Notes under the pieces: generated by a model | What the model saw: only the letters and a program-made list of their open reading frames with translations | Told to the model about the DNA's origin: nothing | Database searches by the model: none | Program-made: the position numbers and the translations under genes | Source of the DNA: Minicystis rosea | Lineage (GTDB): Bacteria > Myxococcota_A > Polyangia > Polyangiales > Polyangiaceae | Length of the DNA stretch: 64,000 bases | Assembly: GCA_001931535.1 (NCBI GenBank) | Contig: CP016211.1 | Span: 10,586,377-10,650,376 of the forward strand | Reading direction: 5' to 3' | Part shown: positions 45,663 to 54,462 of the stretch, piece after piece | Position numbering within the stretch: position 1 is the stretch's first letter | Layout of the letters: every line of letters starts with the position of its first letter

Positions 45663-46978
45663 CACGCTTCCTGTCCCTGACCGCGGCGCTCCTGGCGCTC
45701 GGATCCGTGGCGCCCGCGGGCGCGCAGACGCCGGCCGCGGCGCCGCTCGATCCCAACGATCTGCTCGGCAACATCGTCGTCGTCGCCGGCGCGGGGCGGC
45801 CTTTGCCGAAGATCGCGGTGCTCCCCTCGCTCGCCCCCGACATGGAGGACGTCACGCTGCGCAGCGTGGTGCGCCGCGATCTCGATCTCTCGGGTGAGTT
45901 CGAGCTCCTCCCGGAGAGCGCCGCGCCCGAGGGCTTGTACCTGCCCGACACGCCCGTCGACGTGAAGGCGTGGAGCGGCAAGGGCGTCGAGGCCGTGGTG
46001 AAGGTGAGCGGGAAGAAGCTCGACGCGACGCGCGCCGAGCTCCGCGCGGTGGTGTTCTTCGTCAAGCACGGTGACGCCCCCGTGCTCGACAAGCGCTTCG
46101 CCGTGCCGGCCGCGAAGCTCCGGGAGGAGTCGCATCGGATCGCCGATCGGCTCATCGGCGCGCTCACCGGGCAGAACGGCGGCTTCGCCAGCCACATGAC
46201 CTTCGCCGCCGGATCGGGCGGCCTGCGTCGCGTCTTCACCATCGATGCGGATGGTCATGACGCCCGCGCCATCTCGCCGGCCGAGAAATCCGCCATCGCG
46301 CCGGCCTATGGCAAGAACGGCGAGCTCTATTATGCGGCCGCCGCGCCCAACGGGCTTTACGAGATCTATTCGGGGACGGGCACGCTCGTGCCGATTCCCT
46401 ACAAGGGCTCGGTCTATGGGATCGCGTTTTCCCGCGATCATGCCCAGGTGGCCGTGTCGCTCGGCGTGGGGAGCACCGTGAAGGTCTTCACCGGGCCTGA
46501 TTTCGCGAGCCTCAAGCCGGCCTCCGACATCGGCATGGCCCTGCGCCCGACCTTCACCCCGAGCGGCAAGCTCGCTTTCGCCGGCGAGGGCAAGGTCGGC
46601 CAGCGCGTGTACGTCGACGGCGAGCCCATCACGCCGGATGGTCTCTGGGCCTCGTCGCCCGTGTTCTGCAGCCACCCCGACGGTGTGCGCACCGTGTTCG
46701 CGGTGGGCGTCGGCAAAGACACCGATCTGGTCTCCACCGGGGAGAAGGGCGGCCCGCTCTCGCGCCTGACGCAGAACCAAGGTCGCAATGGTTATCCGGC
46801 GTGCAGCCCCGATGGGCGGCTCGTGGCCTTCTTCTCCACGCGGACCTCGGGCGAGGGCCCGGGGCTCTACATCATGCGTGTCGACGGTGGGCGCCCGAAG
46901 CGGGTTTCTCCGCTCGTCGGCGATTCGTTGCGGTGGGATGCGCTGCCGTCGAGCGCGGTGACCGAGATCCCGAATTGA
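45653..46978 (+). CDS. tolB: TolB-like periplasmic beta-propeller
   Basis: 441 residues, overlapping the previous gene by 10 nt. Cleavable signal peptide (MRLTRFLSLTAALLALGSVAPAGA). The N-terminal domain (about 40-170) matches TolB-N: ITV-like PLPKIAVLPSLAPDMEDVTLRSVVRRDLDLSGEFELLPES. The C-terminal half has PD40/WD40-like blades (ARAISPAEKSAIAPAYGKNGELYYAA, TQNQGRNGYPACSPDGRLVAFFSTRTSGEG). TolB binds Pal and outer-membrane proteins. It is the last gene of the Tol cluster, followed by a strong hairpin. Confidence 0.9.
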   Translation: MRLTRFLSLTAALLALGSVAPAGAQTPAAAPLDPNDLLGNIVVVAGAGRPLPKIAVLPSLAPDMEDVTLRSVVRRDLDLSGEFELLPESAAPEGLYLPDTPVDVKAWSGKGVEAVVKVSGKKLDATRAELRAVVFFVKHGDAPVLDKRFAVPAAKLREESHRIADRLIGALTGQNGGFASHMTFAAGSGGLRRVFTIDADGHDARAISPAEKSAIAPAYGKNGELYYAAAAPNGLYEIYSGTGTLVPIPYKGSVYGIAFSRDHAQVAVSLGVGSTVKVFTGPDFASLKPASDIGMALRPTFTPSGKLAFAGEGKVGQRVYVDGEPITPDGLWASSPVFCSHPDGVRTVFAVGVGKDTDLVSTGEKGGPLSRLTQNQGRNGYPACSPDGRLVAFFSTRTSGEGPGLYIMRVDGGRPKRVSPLVGDSLRWDALPSSAVTEIPN

Positions 46979-47008
46979 CGGCTCGGCCCGACAACCATTG
47001 ATGTGAGG

Positions 47009-47038
47009 CGCCGCCGCCTGCTCGTGCAGACGGCGGCG
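47009..47038 (+). terminator. Terminator of the Tol cluster, between convergent genes
   Basis: CGCCGCCG-C-CTGC-TCGT-GCAG-A-CGGCGGCG: 8 bp plus a 4-bp inner stem with one mismatch, followed by TTGTTCTCTC. It ends 8 nt before the stop of the convergent rbfA and is preceded by ACAACCATT at 46991. Confidence 0.7.
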
Positions 47039-47046
47039 TTGTTCTC

Positions 47047-47430
47047 TCAATCGTTGTCGCTCGGCGCGGCGGCCGCGTAGGTATCCCACGCGAAGCGCAG
47101 GGCCGGGACCTGCTTCAGATCGACCGCGTCCGTGAGGCGGGCGCGGAGGAACGGCGTGGCCTTGTCGAGCAGCCGCTCGAGACGCTCGCGCTCGACGCGC
47201 GGAATCTCGGCGACGGGCCCGATGAACCCGATGCGCGCGTTCTTGTAGTCGACCGACAGCTCGACGAACGTGATGCGGACACCGTCGAGCCGCGGATCGG
47301 CGAGCTCGTCCCGCACCACCGCCGCGATCTCCTCGCGGAGGATGCGCGACAGGCGCTCGTGACGATGGCCGGCGTGCTCGTCGTCGGAGGACGATCGGCG
47401 TCGATCGTCCCGCGTCGTGTGCTTGCTCAT
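47047..47430 (-). CDS. rbfA: Ribosome-binding factor A
   Basis: 127 residues from ATG 47430 (MSKHTTRDDRRR); the frame upstream is not conserved-looking. HRHERLSRILREEIAAVVRDELADPRLDGVRITFVELSVDYKNARIGF is the RbfA KH-like domain, and ERERLERLLDKATPFLRARL continues it. RbfA aids 16S rRNA 5'-end maturation of the 30S subunit, notably in the cold. Usually it is in nusA-infB-rbfA-truB; here it stands alone, convergent with tolB. Confidence 0.92.
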   Translation of the reverse strand: MSKHTTRDDRRRSSSDDEHAGHRHERLSRILREEIAAVVRDELADPRLDGVRITFVELSVDYKNARIGFIGPVAEIPRVERERLERLLDKATPFLRARLTDAVDLKQVPALRFAWDTYAAAAPSDND

Positions 47431-47776
47431 GTGCTCGAAAACCTCGAAAAAACGTGGACGCTTGGCCGCACGAGGCGGCCTCTGGGCACGCCCTCCGGAC
47501 CCGATGGGGCCGCGGGCGCGACAGCCGTCCTGACGAAGCGGGCCCACGAGATGGGGGCCGCGCGCCTCGATCAAGAGGGCGAGCCAGTCGTCTTCGAGCG
47601 TTGCCCCTCAGGCGCGAACGACGCGCGCCAGAGAGCCGTTGGAATGAGAAGCGAGCATGACCCACCTCCGGCGCAATGAGCGCGCGTAACGTGCGCGACA
47701 GGCGCCCGTCCGTCAAGCCCGAGCGCGGCGCTCTGTGCGTGCGCTGGGCGCGCGTTCGGGCAACAATGGCGCGCCG
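47431..47776. other. Divergent intergenic region, rbfA and PHP lipoprotein
   Basis: 346 nt. Promoters for both genes must lie here; I see no consensus elements or gene. Confidence 0.4.
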
Positions 47777-48979
47777 ATGCCCGAACGATTCCGCCCGAGC
47801 CTTCGCCCGAGCCGCCTTTTGGGTGGCTCGATCGCCTGTGCAGCAGCCGTGCTCGGCCTCCTCGCCGCGTGCAAACGTCCGGCGCCGGATCAGCATCCGC
47901 CCCCTGCCGTCCTGGCCGCCTCCACCGACATGGCGCGCGTCGATCCGGCGGGAACCGCCTCTCCCTCGGGCACGCCGTCCGCGAGCGCATCACCTTCGGG
48001 CACGCCGACCGCCGCGCCCTCCGCGAGCGCCGCGTCGGGGCCGCCGCGCTTCGATGCGGAGCTCGACGTCTCCACCTTCCAAAAGGGCAACATCCACACG
48101 CACACGACGTGGAGCGACGGCGATCATCCGCCGCAGGACGTCTACGGTTGGTATCGCGATCACGGGTACAACTTCCTCGCCATCACCGATCACAACTCGC
48201 TCACCGATCCCGCGGTCTTCCGCCTGCTCGAACGGAAGAAGCGATTCGTGATGATCACGGGTGAAGAAGTGACCATGTGGGGCGCGGGCAAGCAGGTCCA
48301 CGTCAACGCCATCTGTCATTCGCGCACCATCGGCGGGAAGAAGTTCGACACGCAGCGCGAGGCGCTCACCTGGGGCGTCGCGCAGGTGCGGGCGCAGGGC
48401 GGCGTGGCCCTCGTGAACCATCCCAATTGGGATTGGGCGCTCGTCGCCGACGATCTTCCCTCGGCGCACGGCGCGCAGCTCCTCGAGATCGCGAGCGGCC
48501 ATCCCTACGTGCACACGCTCGGCGACGAGACCCATCTGTCGCACGAGGCCATCTGGGATTGGACGCTCACCCACGGCGAGACCTTCGCGGCCGCCGCCGT
48601 CGACGACGCCCACGCCTACAGCCCGCGGGCGCCCGACAACGCCGCGCGCCCCGGCCGCGCCTGGATTCAAGTCTTCGCCCCCGAGCCCACGAAACAAGCG
48701 ATCTGCGAGGCCCTCGGCGCCGGCAAGCTCTACGCGTCCACCGGCGTGACGCTGAAGCGCATCGTGGTGAAGGACGACACCTATGCGGTCTACCCGGCCG
48801 AGCGCTCGGCGAAGGTGACCTTCGTCGGCAAGGCCGGCGCCGTTCTCCAAGAAGGCAAAGCCGGCGACGACGGCGCCGCCCGCTACAAGCTCAAAGGCGG
48901 CGAAGGCTACGTGCGCGCGCGCATCACCAACGACGCCGGCAAGCACGCCTGGACGCAGGCCTCGCACGTGATCGGCTGA
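47777..48979 (+). CDS. PHP-domain lipoprotein phosphoesterase
   Basis: 400 residues from ATG 47777. Signal peptide ends LLAAC (lipobox); a Ser/Pro/Ala linker runs to about residue 90. The PHP metal-binding core is complete: GNIHTHTTWSDGDHPP, LAITDHNSL, VMITGEEVTM, VALVNHPNWDW and AAAVDDAHAY. PHP proteins are trinuclear-metal phosphoesterases; exported ones probably act on extracellular phosphate esters or nucleotides. A C-terminal beta domain (VKDDTYAVYPAERSAKVTFVGKAG) follows. Converges on the FGE-like gene. Confidence 0.85.
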   Translation: MPERFRPSLRPSRLLGGSIACAAAVLGLLAACKRPAPDQHPPPAVLAASTDMARVDPAGTASPSGTPSASASPSGTPTAAPSASAASGPPRFDAELDVSTFQKGNIHTHTTWSDGDHPPQDVYGWYRDHGYNFLAITDHNSLTDPAVFRLLERKKRFVMITGEEVTMWGAGKQVHVNAICHSRTIGGKKFDTQREALTWGVAQVRAQGGVALVNHPNWDWALVADDLPSAHGAQLLEIASGHPYVHTLGDETHLSHEAIWDWTLTHGETFAAAAVDDAHAYSPRAPDNAARPGRAWIQVFAPEPTKQAICEALGAGKLYASTGVTLKRIVVKDDTYAVYPAERSAKVTFVGKAGAVLQEGKAGDDGAARYKLKGGEGYVRARITNDAGKHAWTQASHVIG

Positions 48980-49028
48980 GAGAGCTTTCGGCGGCTCACC
49001 CTGCCTGAACCACCCCGACGGTGATTCG

Positions 49029-49059
49029 AATTGGCCGCGGAGAATCTCCGCGGCCAATT
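49029..49059. terminator. 31-nt perfect inverted repeat between convergent genes
   Basis: Arms AATTGGCCGCGGAGA and TCTCCGCGGCCAATT with a single central A, 49 nt after the PHP stop. Would form a long hairpin on either strand; bidirectional terminator. Confidence 0.7.
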
Positions 49060-49329
49060 GCCATTTTGGATCGAAACCATTTCATCGACGCATCCGAACC
49101 TCGCCCGTGCGTGATGGGACGACGGGTGCCTGCGCTCATCTCCATGGCAATGGGCCGTTCGCTTCGTGGCCGGCTGCGATCGGTCGATTACCATTCTCAA
49201 GTCGATGCTTGGTTTGCAATCGATTGAAGAGGCCGATTGGACGATTGAATGGTTGTTGCGTTGGTGAAACAATGAGATGTGTAGGTGTGATGATTGTGGT
49301 GTGAAAATGGTTGTCGACAAAACCACTCT
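49060..49329. other. A+T-rich convergent intergenic stretch
   Basis: About 270 nt, the last 150 visibly poor in G+C for this window. It contains three copies of AACCATT/AATGGTT (49075, 49248, 49306) and a CAATCGATTG palindrome (49217). No gene is seen on either strand. Confidence 0.55.
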
Positions 49330-50430
49330 TCACTTCACCGATTTGCAGCAGCGGAATCCGAGGTGGTAGTTGTTGTGCCAGGCCTCGGTCATCAGCTCGA
49401 CGTGCCAGCGGGGGTCGTAGGCGCAGTGATCGGGGTAGGTCTCGCGGCCCTTGGGCGGGCGCTCGTTGGGGCCGCGGGCGACGTCGACGTAGAAGAAGGC
49501 GCTGCCTTTGAGCTGATCGTAGGTGTGCCCGTCCTCGTCGAGGCGGGTCATGATCTCGGCGACGTTGCCGTGCAGATCGAAGACGCCGAAGCGTGAGCGG
49601 CACTTGGGGAAGGAGCCGGCGGGCTCGGTGTTGGTGGAGCAGGTCTTCCACGCGGTGGTGGCGGATTTGGCCTCGCAGCCGGGGCCGTAGGTGGCCGCCG
49701 GTTTGTTGGAGTTGCACACCTCGAGATCCATCTCGTCGCCGTAGGCGAACTTCGAGGGCTTGCCGCCGTCGGGATCGGCGTTGCACGAGAGCGTCCACTC
49801 TTCCTGCGAGCAGAGGCGCTTGCCTTGGAGCTCGCAGATGACCTTGGCCTGCACGGGCGCGACCCACACGAGCGGCAGCTCGCAGGGCTTGTTGGGGAAC
49901 TCGAAGATGTCGATGCAGTACTTGGGCTTGTTCTTCTTCCCCCGCTTCCACACGGGGACCATGTTCTCGAAGCCGCCGCAGATGGCCTTTTGCTCCTCCG
50001 TTTGGAGGGTGATGCCTTGAAGGCCGGCGAGGCACTTGGCTTTGGAGATGGAGTGCTTGGCAAGGGCCTTGTTGCCTTGGTTGATGAGCGCGGGCGAGCC
50101 GGGGCCGAAGCTCTTTTGCAGGAAGCCGTCGGCGTTGCTGTCGGGCTTCGGCGGCCGCTTGATCGAGAAGAGGGCGAGGAGCTCTTCCTTGGTCTCGAAA
50201 TGGTGGGCCATCGGATCGTCGTCCGGGCCGCCTGCTTCGCTGCCCGCGTCGCTCGGCGGGGGCGCGGGGGCGGGCGGCGCGGCCGCGGAGCCGCTCGCGC
50301 TCGGGGGCACGGAGGCGGAGGCCGTCGCGGTGCTCGATGGGCCCGGGGCGGGCTCCGACGTTCCATTGGAGCAGCCGGCGGCGAGCGCGACGGCGGCGAA
50401 GATCAGCGGGCGGCGAGACACGGCGCGCAT
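49330..50430 (-). CDS. FGE/SUMF1-fold lipoprotein
   Basis: 366 residues from ATG 50430. Signal peptide MRAVSRRPLIFAAVALAAGC (lipobox), then an Ala/Ser/Pro linker. The rest has formylglycine-generating-enzyme fold blocks: KYCIDIFEFPNKPCELPLVWVAPVQAKVICELQGKRLCSQEEWTLSC, FGVFDLHGNVAEIMTR, LGFRCCKSVK. FGE-fold lipoproteins are abundant in myxobacteria and mostly lack enzyme activity; the catalytic Cys pair of true FGE cannot be assigned here. Function unknown. Confidence 0.85.
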   Translation of the reverse strand: MRAVSRRPLIFAAVALAAGCSNGTSEPAPGPSSTATASASVPPSASGSAAAPPAPAPPPSDAGSEAGGPDDDPMAHHFETKEELLALFSIKRPPKPDSNADGFLQKSFGPGSPALINQGNKALAKHSISKAKCLAGLQGITLQTEEQKAICGGFENMVPVWKRGKKNKPKYCIDIFEFPNKPCELPLVWVAPVQAKVICELQGKRLCSQEEWTLSCNADPDGGKPSKFAYGDEMDLEVCNSNKPAATYGPGCEAKSATTAWKTCSTNTEPAGSFPKCRSRFGVFDLHGNVAEIMTRLDEDGHTYDQLKGSAFFYVDVARGPNERPPKGRETYPDHCAYDPRWHVELMTEAWHNNYHLGFRCCKSVK

Positions 50431-50533
50431 GGTAGTGAGCGGCGCGCGGCAATCCAGCCCTCGCTTCGGATCCCGTTCACTCTGGGCCTTGCTTCCGGGC
50501 GCGCGTGCCCGAAAGAGTGTCGAGGAGGACACC

Positions 50534-50734
50534 ATGGAGACCGTGCAGGATCATCGAGAGGCCGTCGCCGCGGGCCCCGCGCAGACGCCGCCGCCGAAGA
50601 AAAAAGAAGAGAAGGTCGCCGAGCCCGAGGCCCCGCGCCAGGGCGACAAGAGCGCCGACGAGAAGATCGACGAGGCCATCCAGGAGTCGTTCCCCGCGAG
50701 CGATCCCCCGGCCTGGACACCCACCGAGGTTTGA
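50534..50734 (+). CDS. 66-residue protein with ESFPASDPP motif
   Basis: Start ATG 50534 with SD GAGGAGG at 5-6 nt. Sequence: METVQDHREAVAAG, a Pro/Lys/Glu-rich segment, then DEKIDEAIQESFPASDPPAWTPTEV. The end motif ESFPASDPPAW recurs in small proteins of many bacteria, where I know no assigned function. Highly charged, no signal peptide. Divergent from the FGE-like gene. Confidence 0.75.
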   Translation: METVQDHREAVAAGPAQTPPPKKKEEKVAEPEAPRQGDKSADEKIDEAIQESFPASDPPAWTPTEV

Positions 50735-51182
50735 GCCTTCGACGAAGGCGCGCGCATTCACGCGCTCGCGTCGGTGCCATCGCGATCGCGAGCGCCGGCG
50801 CGGGCCGTCGCGATCGCTCACGGCGCGATCGCCGGGCCGATCAAAGCACCTTGCCAGATACGCCTTCCGACCTGCGTCAGCACCGATCCAAGCACCGAGG
50901 GTGAGGGGCCGAGGCCGCAGCGCGTCCCGTGACTGAGGGGCGTCGCGCTCGGGGTCGAGGCCTCATGAGGGGCGCCGGGGAGCGTCGCGGACGGCGCCGT
51001 GTCGTGGCGATGGGCCTGATTTTTGGGGTCCTTCGCCACGAGAGCAGGCGGCACGTACTTCGCTTCGGCGCGCGCCGCTGCTACCGTCGCGCACCATCCA
51101 CGTCCTTCGGGTTTGCTCCCGAGCCCGAGGCTTCACGTGGACCAGAGCCGACCTCCACCTTCGAACGAAAGGCGACGAACGA
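50735..51182. other. Intergenic region before the OmpA/TSP3 gene
   Basis: 448 nt; no gene, hairpin or promoter I can support. Confidence 0.4.
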
Positions 51183-53033
51183 ATGCGCTCCTTGCGGGTA
51201 AAAAGATGGATGAGCCTCACCGGGGCGCTGTGCGCGGCCCTCGGCGTCCAGACCTCCGCGCTCGCTCAAGGAGTTGCGCTCGATCGCTTCGAACCGGCGC
51301 CCACCGGCGACCGCATGTTCGGCGTCGAGTCGCCCTTCACCGCCGGTGAGTCCACGCCCCACGTGGCGATGCTCCTCGACTACGCGCACAACCCGTACAC
51401 GCTGAAGCACGGCCCTGGGCACGCGGATTCCGGCGCCGTCGTGAGCGACCAGCTCTTCTTGCACTTGAACGCGACGATGGCGCTCTTCAACCGCGTCACG
51501 CTCAACTTCAACGTGCCCGCCGCCGTCAGCCAGTCGGGCTCCGATCCGACCGACGGGCGCACCGTTTATCTCTCTCCGCACGACAGCGTCTTCGGCGACG
51601 TGCGCGTCGGCGCGCGCGTCACCATCTACGGCTCTTACAACGATCCTTTCCAGCTCGCCGTCAGCGGCTATCTGTGGATCCCGACGGGCGCGCGCGATCA
51701 GTTCGTCTCCGACGGCGTCGTGCGCGGCATGCCGAGCGTGGTGATCGGCGGGCGCACGTCGCGCATCGTGTGGTCGTTCTCGAGCGGCGTGGCCTTCCGC
51801 CCGACGCAGGTGGTGAACGGGATCCAACAAGGCATCCAGCTCCACGCGGGCGGCGGCCTCGGCTTCCTCTTCGGCGACGGGAAGGTGCAAATCGGGCCCG
51901 AGGTGAAGTCGCAGATGGTGCTCAAGCAGGTCGATCTCAAGACCACCAATGCCGAGCTCCTCCTCAATGCGCGTTATCGCCTCTTCGACGATTTCGAGCT
52001 CGGCCTCGGCGTCGGCCCCGGCCTGACCTCGGGCTTCGGGACGCCGGACGTGCGCGTGGTCGGCATGATCGCGTTCTCCCCCAAGGGGAAGGGCGTGATT
52101 CAGGATCGCGATGGAGACGGCGTGGCGGACGCCGACGATCAATGCCCCGACGTGGCCGCGCCGCGCGAGGCGAACCCGCAGAAGCCCGGCTGCCCGGCGC
52201 TGGCCGATCGCGATCACGACGGCGTGGCCGACGCGGTCGATGCTTGTCCGGACACCGCCGGTGTGGCGTCTCCCGACGTGACCAAGAATGGTTGTCCCGC
52301 CGATCGCGACGGCGACGGCATCGCCGACGCGGCCGACGCCTGCCCCGACGCGGCCGGCCCCGCCAACCAGGACGCGGCCAAGAATGGTTGTCCGCCGCCC
52401 AAGGACGAAGACGGCGACGGCATTCCCGATCCCGAGGACGCGTGCCCGGCCATTGCCGGCCTCAAGTCGAGCGATCCGAAGCAGAATGGTTGTCCCGGCG
52501 ATCGCGACGGCGACGGCTTCCGCGACGATCTCGACGCCTGCCCCGACGTGAAGGGCGTCGCCCACCGCAACCCGAAGCGCAATGGTTGCCCGCGGGCCCG
52601 CATCGCCGAGCGATCGATCGACATCAACGAGCAGGTCGAGTTCGACACGGGCAAGGCCACGATCCAGGTGTCGAGCGATCATCTGCTCGAGGAGGTCGCC
52701 GGGATCTTCAAGGAGCACCCGGAGATCGCCAAGGTCGAGGTGCAGGGGCACACCGACAACGTCGGCGGCGCCGCGGCCAACAAGAGGCTCTCGCAATCGC
52801 GCGCCGACGCGGTGAAGACCGCTCTGGTGAAGCGCGGTGTCGAGGCCAAGCGGCTCGTGGCCAAGGGCTATGGCGAGGAGCAACCCCTCGCCGACAACGC
52901 GAGCGAGGACGGGCGCGCGCAGAACCGGCGCGTGCAGTTCGTCATCGTCGAGAAGAAGGACGCGAAGAACGACAAGCCCAAGGCGGAGAAGCCGAAGGCG
53001 AAGGCCCCCGCCGCTCCGGCGAAGAAGAAGTGA
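51183..53033 (+). CDS. OmpA-family protein with thrombospondin type 3 repeats
   Basis: 616 residues. Signal peptide (MRSLRVKRWMSLTGALCAALGVQTSALA). Residues 30-300 are a beta-rich outer-membrane domain (LNATMALFNRVTLNFNVPAAV, VRVGARVTIYG). TSP3 repeats follow (about 305-470): DRDGDGVADADDQCPD, DRDHDGVADAVDACPD, DRDGDGIADAADACPD, DEDGDGIPDPEDACP and DRDGDGFRDDLDACPD, with KNGCP linkers, binding Ca2+. The C-terminal OmpA domain (VEFDTGKATIQVSSDHLLEEV, QGHTDNVGGAAANKRLSQSRADAV) binds peptidoglycan, and a Lys/Ala/Pro tail ends the protein. An outer-membrane-to-cell-wall tether; the gene that follows may be cotranscribed (50-nt gap). Confidence 0.9.
   Translation: MRSLRVKRWMSLTGALCAALGVQTSALAQGVALDRFEPAPTGDRMFGVESPFTAGESTPHVAMLLDYAHNPYTLKHGPGHADSGAVVSDQLFLHLNATMALFNRVTLNFNVPAAVSQSGSDPTDGRTVYLSPHDSVFGDVRVGARVTIYGSYNDPFQLAVSGYLWIPTGARDQFVSDGVVRGMPSVVIGGRTSRIVWSFSSGVAFRPTQVVNGIQQGIQLHAGGGLGFLFGDGKVQIGPEVKSQMVLKQVDLKTTNAELLLNARYRLFDDFELGLGVGPGLTSGFGTPDVRVVGMIAFSPKGKGVIQDRDGDGVADADDQCPDVAAPREANPQKPGCPALADRDHDGVADAVDACPDTAGVASPDVTKNGCPADRDGDGIADAADACPDAAGPANQDAAKNGCPPPKDEDGDGIPDPEDACPAIAGLKSSDPKQNGCPGDRDGDGFRDDLDACPDVKGVAHRNPKRNGCPRARIAERSIDINEQVEFDTGKATIQVSSDHLLEEVAGIFKEHPEIAKVEVQGHTDNVGGAAANKRLSQSRADAVKTALVKRGVEAKRLVAKGYGEEQPLADNASEDGRAQNRRVQFVIVEKKDAKNDKPKAEKPKAKAPAAPAKKK
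52106..52600 (+). repeat. TSP3-coding tandem repeats
   Basis: Five degenerate units of about 90-100 nt coding for the calcium-binding repeats. Four linkers, (K/Q/R)NGCP, are written AAT GGT TG(T/C), codons unusual in this window. Confidence 0.75.
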
Positions 53034-53083
53034 GACCGAGCATGGGACGTTCCGAAAGCTTGTCATCGATGAGGAGGATTACC

Positions 53084-54400
53084 GTGACTCGACTCGCACC
53101 CATCTCCGCGCTCGGGATCGTCGCCGCGACGCTCTGCGCCGGTGTCGCCGCCGCCCAGCCGGCGCCGGGCGTGCCGGCCGCGGCCACCGGCGCGCTGCCT
53201 CCGCCTCCGCCCCCGCCCCCACCGACCGTGGCCGGCGCGGCGACCGCCATCGCCGGCGTGACGCCGGAGTACACGAACAAGCCTGATTTCAAGGCTCCGC
53301 GCAAGCCGAACGGCTGGGACACCAAGATCGCCGTCGGCGGCACGGTGAGCTTCGCCAACAACAGCAACGTGGCCGGGCAGATGGACGGCACGTCGTTCTC
53401 GATGGGCTTCAAGCTCGACGCCGGCGCCGACTACAACCATTTCGATCACGAATGGCGCAACACGCTGGTCCTCGGCGCCAGCATCACGCGGACACCCGTC
53501 ATCCCCGAGTTCGTCAAGACCAACGACTCGCTGACGCTCGAGAGCATCTATCTTTATCACATCGTCGATTGGTTCGGCCCGTTCGTGCGGTTCCAGCTCA
53601 ACACGGCCATGTTCCCCGGCCGCGACGTGCGCTCCGGCCTCTCGAAGTACAAGGTGCAATTGCCCGACGGCACCATGGCCTCGCTCCCTCAACAAGGCAC
53701 GGATTGCACGCCGAACCCCGATGGCACCTTCCTCCCCACGTGCCGTACGTCGTTGTCGCTGTCCGATGGATTCCGGCCGCTGACGTTCAAGCAATCCATC
53801 GGTCTCTTCGTGCAGCCGCTCCAGAGCGAGCCCATCACCTTCGAGGCCCGCGCGGGCCTCGGCGCGCAGGAGGTCATCGCGAAGAACCAGCTCGCGCTGG
53901 CCGACGACGCGACGACGATCGGCGTGATCGAGCTGAAGCAGCTCTCCAACGCGAACCAGCTCGGCGGCGAGCTGGCGCTGAGCGTGTGGGGGACCTTGGT
54001 CGACAAGCGGGTCATCTACAAAGCCAACGCCGCGGCGCTGGCGCCGTTCGCGTATCCGGCGCTGCCGCCCGGTGACAATCGCAAAGCCTTCGAATTGACC
54101 AACATCCAGCTCGACGCGACGCTGTCGTTCAAGATCGTCGAGTGGGCGTCGATCGATTACCAATTCAAGGCCATCCGGCAGCCGCAGGTCCTCGATGCCT
54201 TCCAGATCCAGAATGCGCTGCTCCTGACGTTCGGCCTCTCGTACGGCACGAAGCCGCCCGAGCCGATGCCCCCGGCGCCGCCTCCGCCTCCGCCGCCCGC
54301 TGCGCCCGGCGCCGCGCCGGCTTCGGGTGCGCCCGCGCCTGCTGCTCCTGCTACGCCCGCCGCGCCTGCGCCTGCTGCTCCGGCGCCTGCGCCGAAGTGA
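53084..54400 (+). CDS. Outer-membrane beta-barrel protein, DUF3078-like
   Basis: 438 residues. Start taken as GTG 53084, since AGGAGG lies 6 nt upstream; ATGs at 53042 and 53069 are in frame, but 53069 overlaps that SD. Signal peptide VTRLAPISALGIVAATLCAGVAAA, then a Pro linker. Residues 60-390 alternate strands with aromatic girdles (GWDTKIAVGGTVSFANNSNVAGQMDGTSFSMGFKLDAG, HEWRNTLVLGASI, LLLTFGLSYG), which I relate to DUF3078 with modest confidence. The tail is Pro/Ala. Probably an outer-membrane porin or scaffold, cotranscribed with the OmpA/TSP3 gene. Confidence 0.7.
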   Translation: MTRLAPISALGIVAATLCAGVAAAQPAPGVPAAATGALPPPPPPPPPTVAGAATAIAGVTPEYTNKPDFKAPRKPNGWDTKIAVGGTVSFANNSNVAGQMDGTSFSMGFKLDAGADYNHFDHEWRNTLVLGASITRTPVIPEFVKTNDSLTLESIYLYHIVDWFGPFVRFQLNTAMFPGRDVRSGLSKYKVQLPDGTMASLPQQGTDCTPNPDGTFLPTCRTSLSLSDGFRPLTFKQSIGLFVQPLQSEPITFEARAGLGAQEVIAKNQLALADDATTIGVIELKQLSNANQLGGELALSVWGTLVDKRVIYKANAAALAPFAYPALPPGDNRKAFELTNIQLDATLSFKIVEWASIDYQFKAIRQPQVLDAFQIQNALLLTFGLSYGTKPPEPMPPAPPPPPPPAAPGAAPASGAPAPAAPATPAAPAPAAPAPAPK

Positions 54401-54407
54401 CGAATCC

Positions 54408-54435
54408 CCGCGGCGCCGGAGGGCCGGCGCCGCGG
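54408..54435. terminator. Bidirectional terminator between convergent genes
   Basis: CCGCGGCGCCGG-AGGG-CCGGCGCCGCGG, a perfect 12-bp stem 7 nt after the stop at 54400, with ACAACCATTTT just beyond it (54444). The convergent membrane gene ends at 54463. Confidence 0.7.
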
Positions 54436-54462
54436 ACCCCTCCACAACCATTTTGATTTCCG

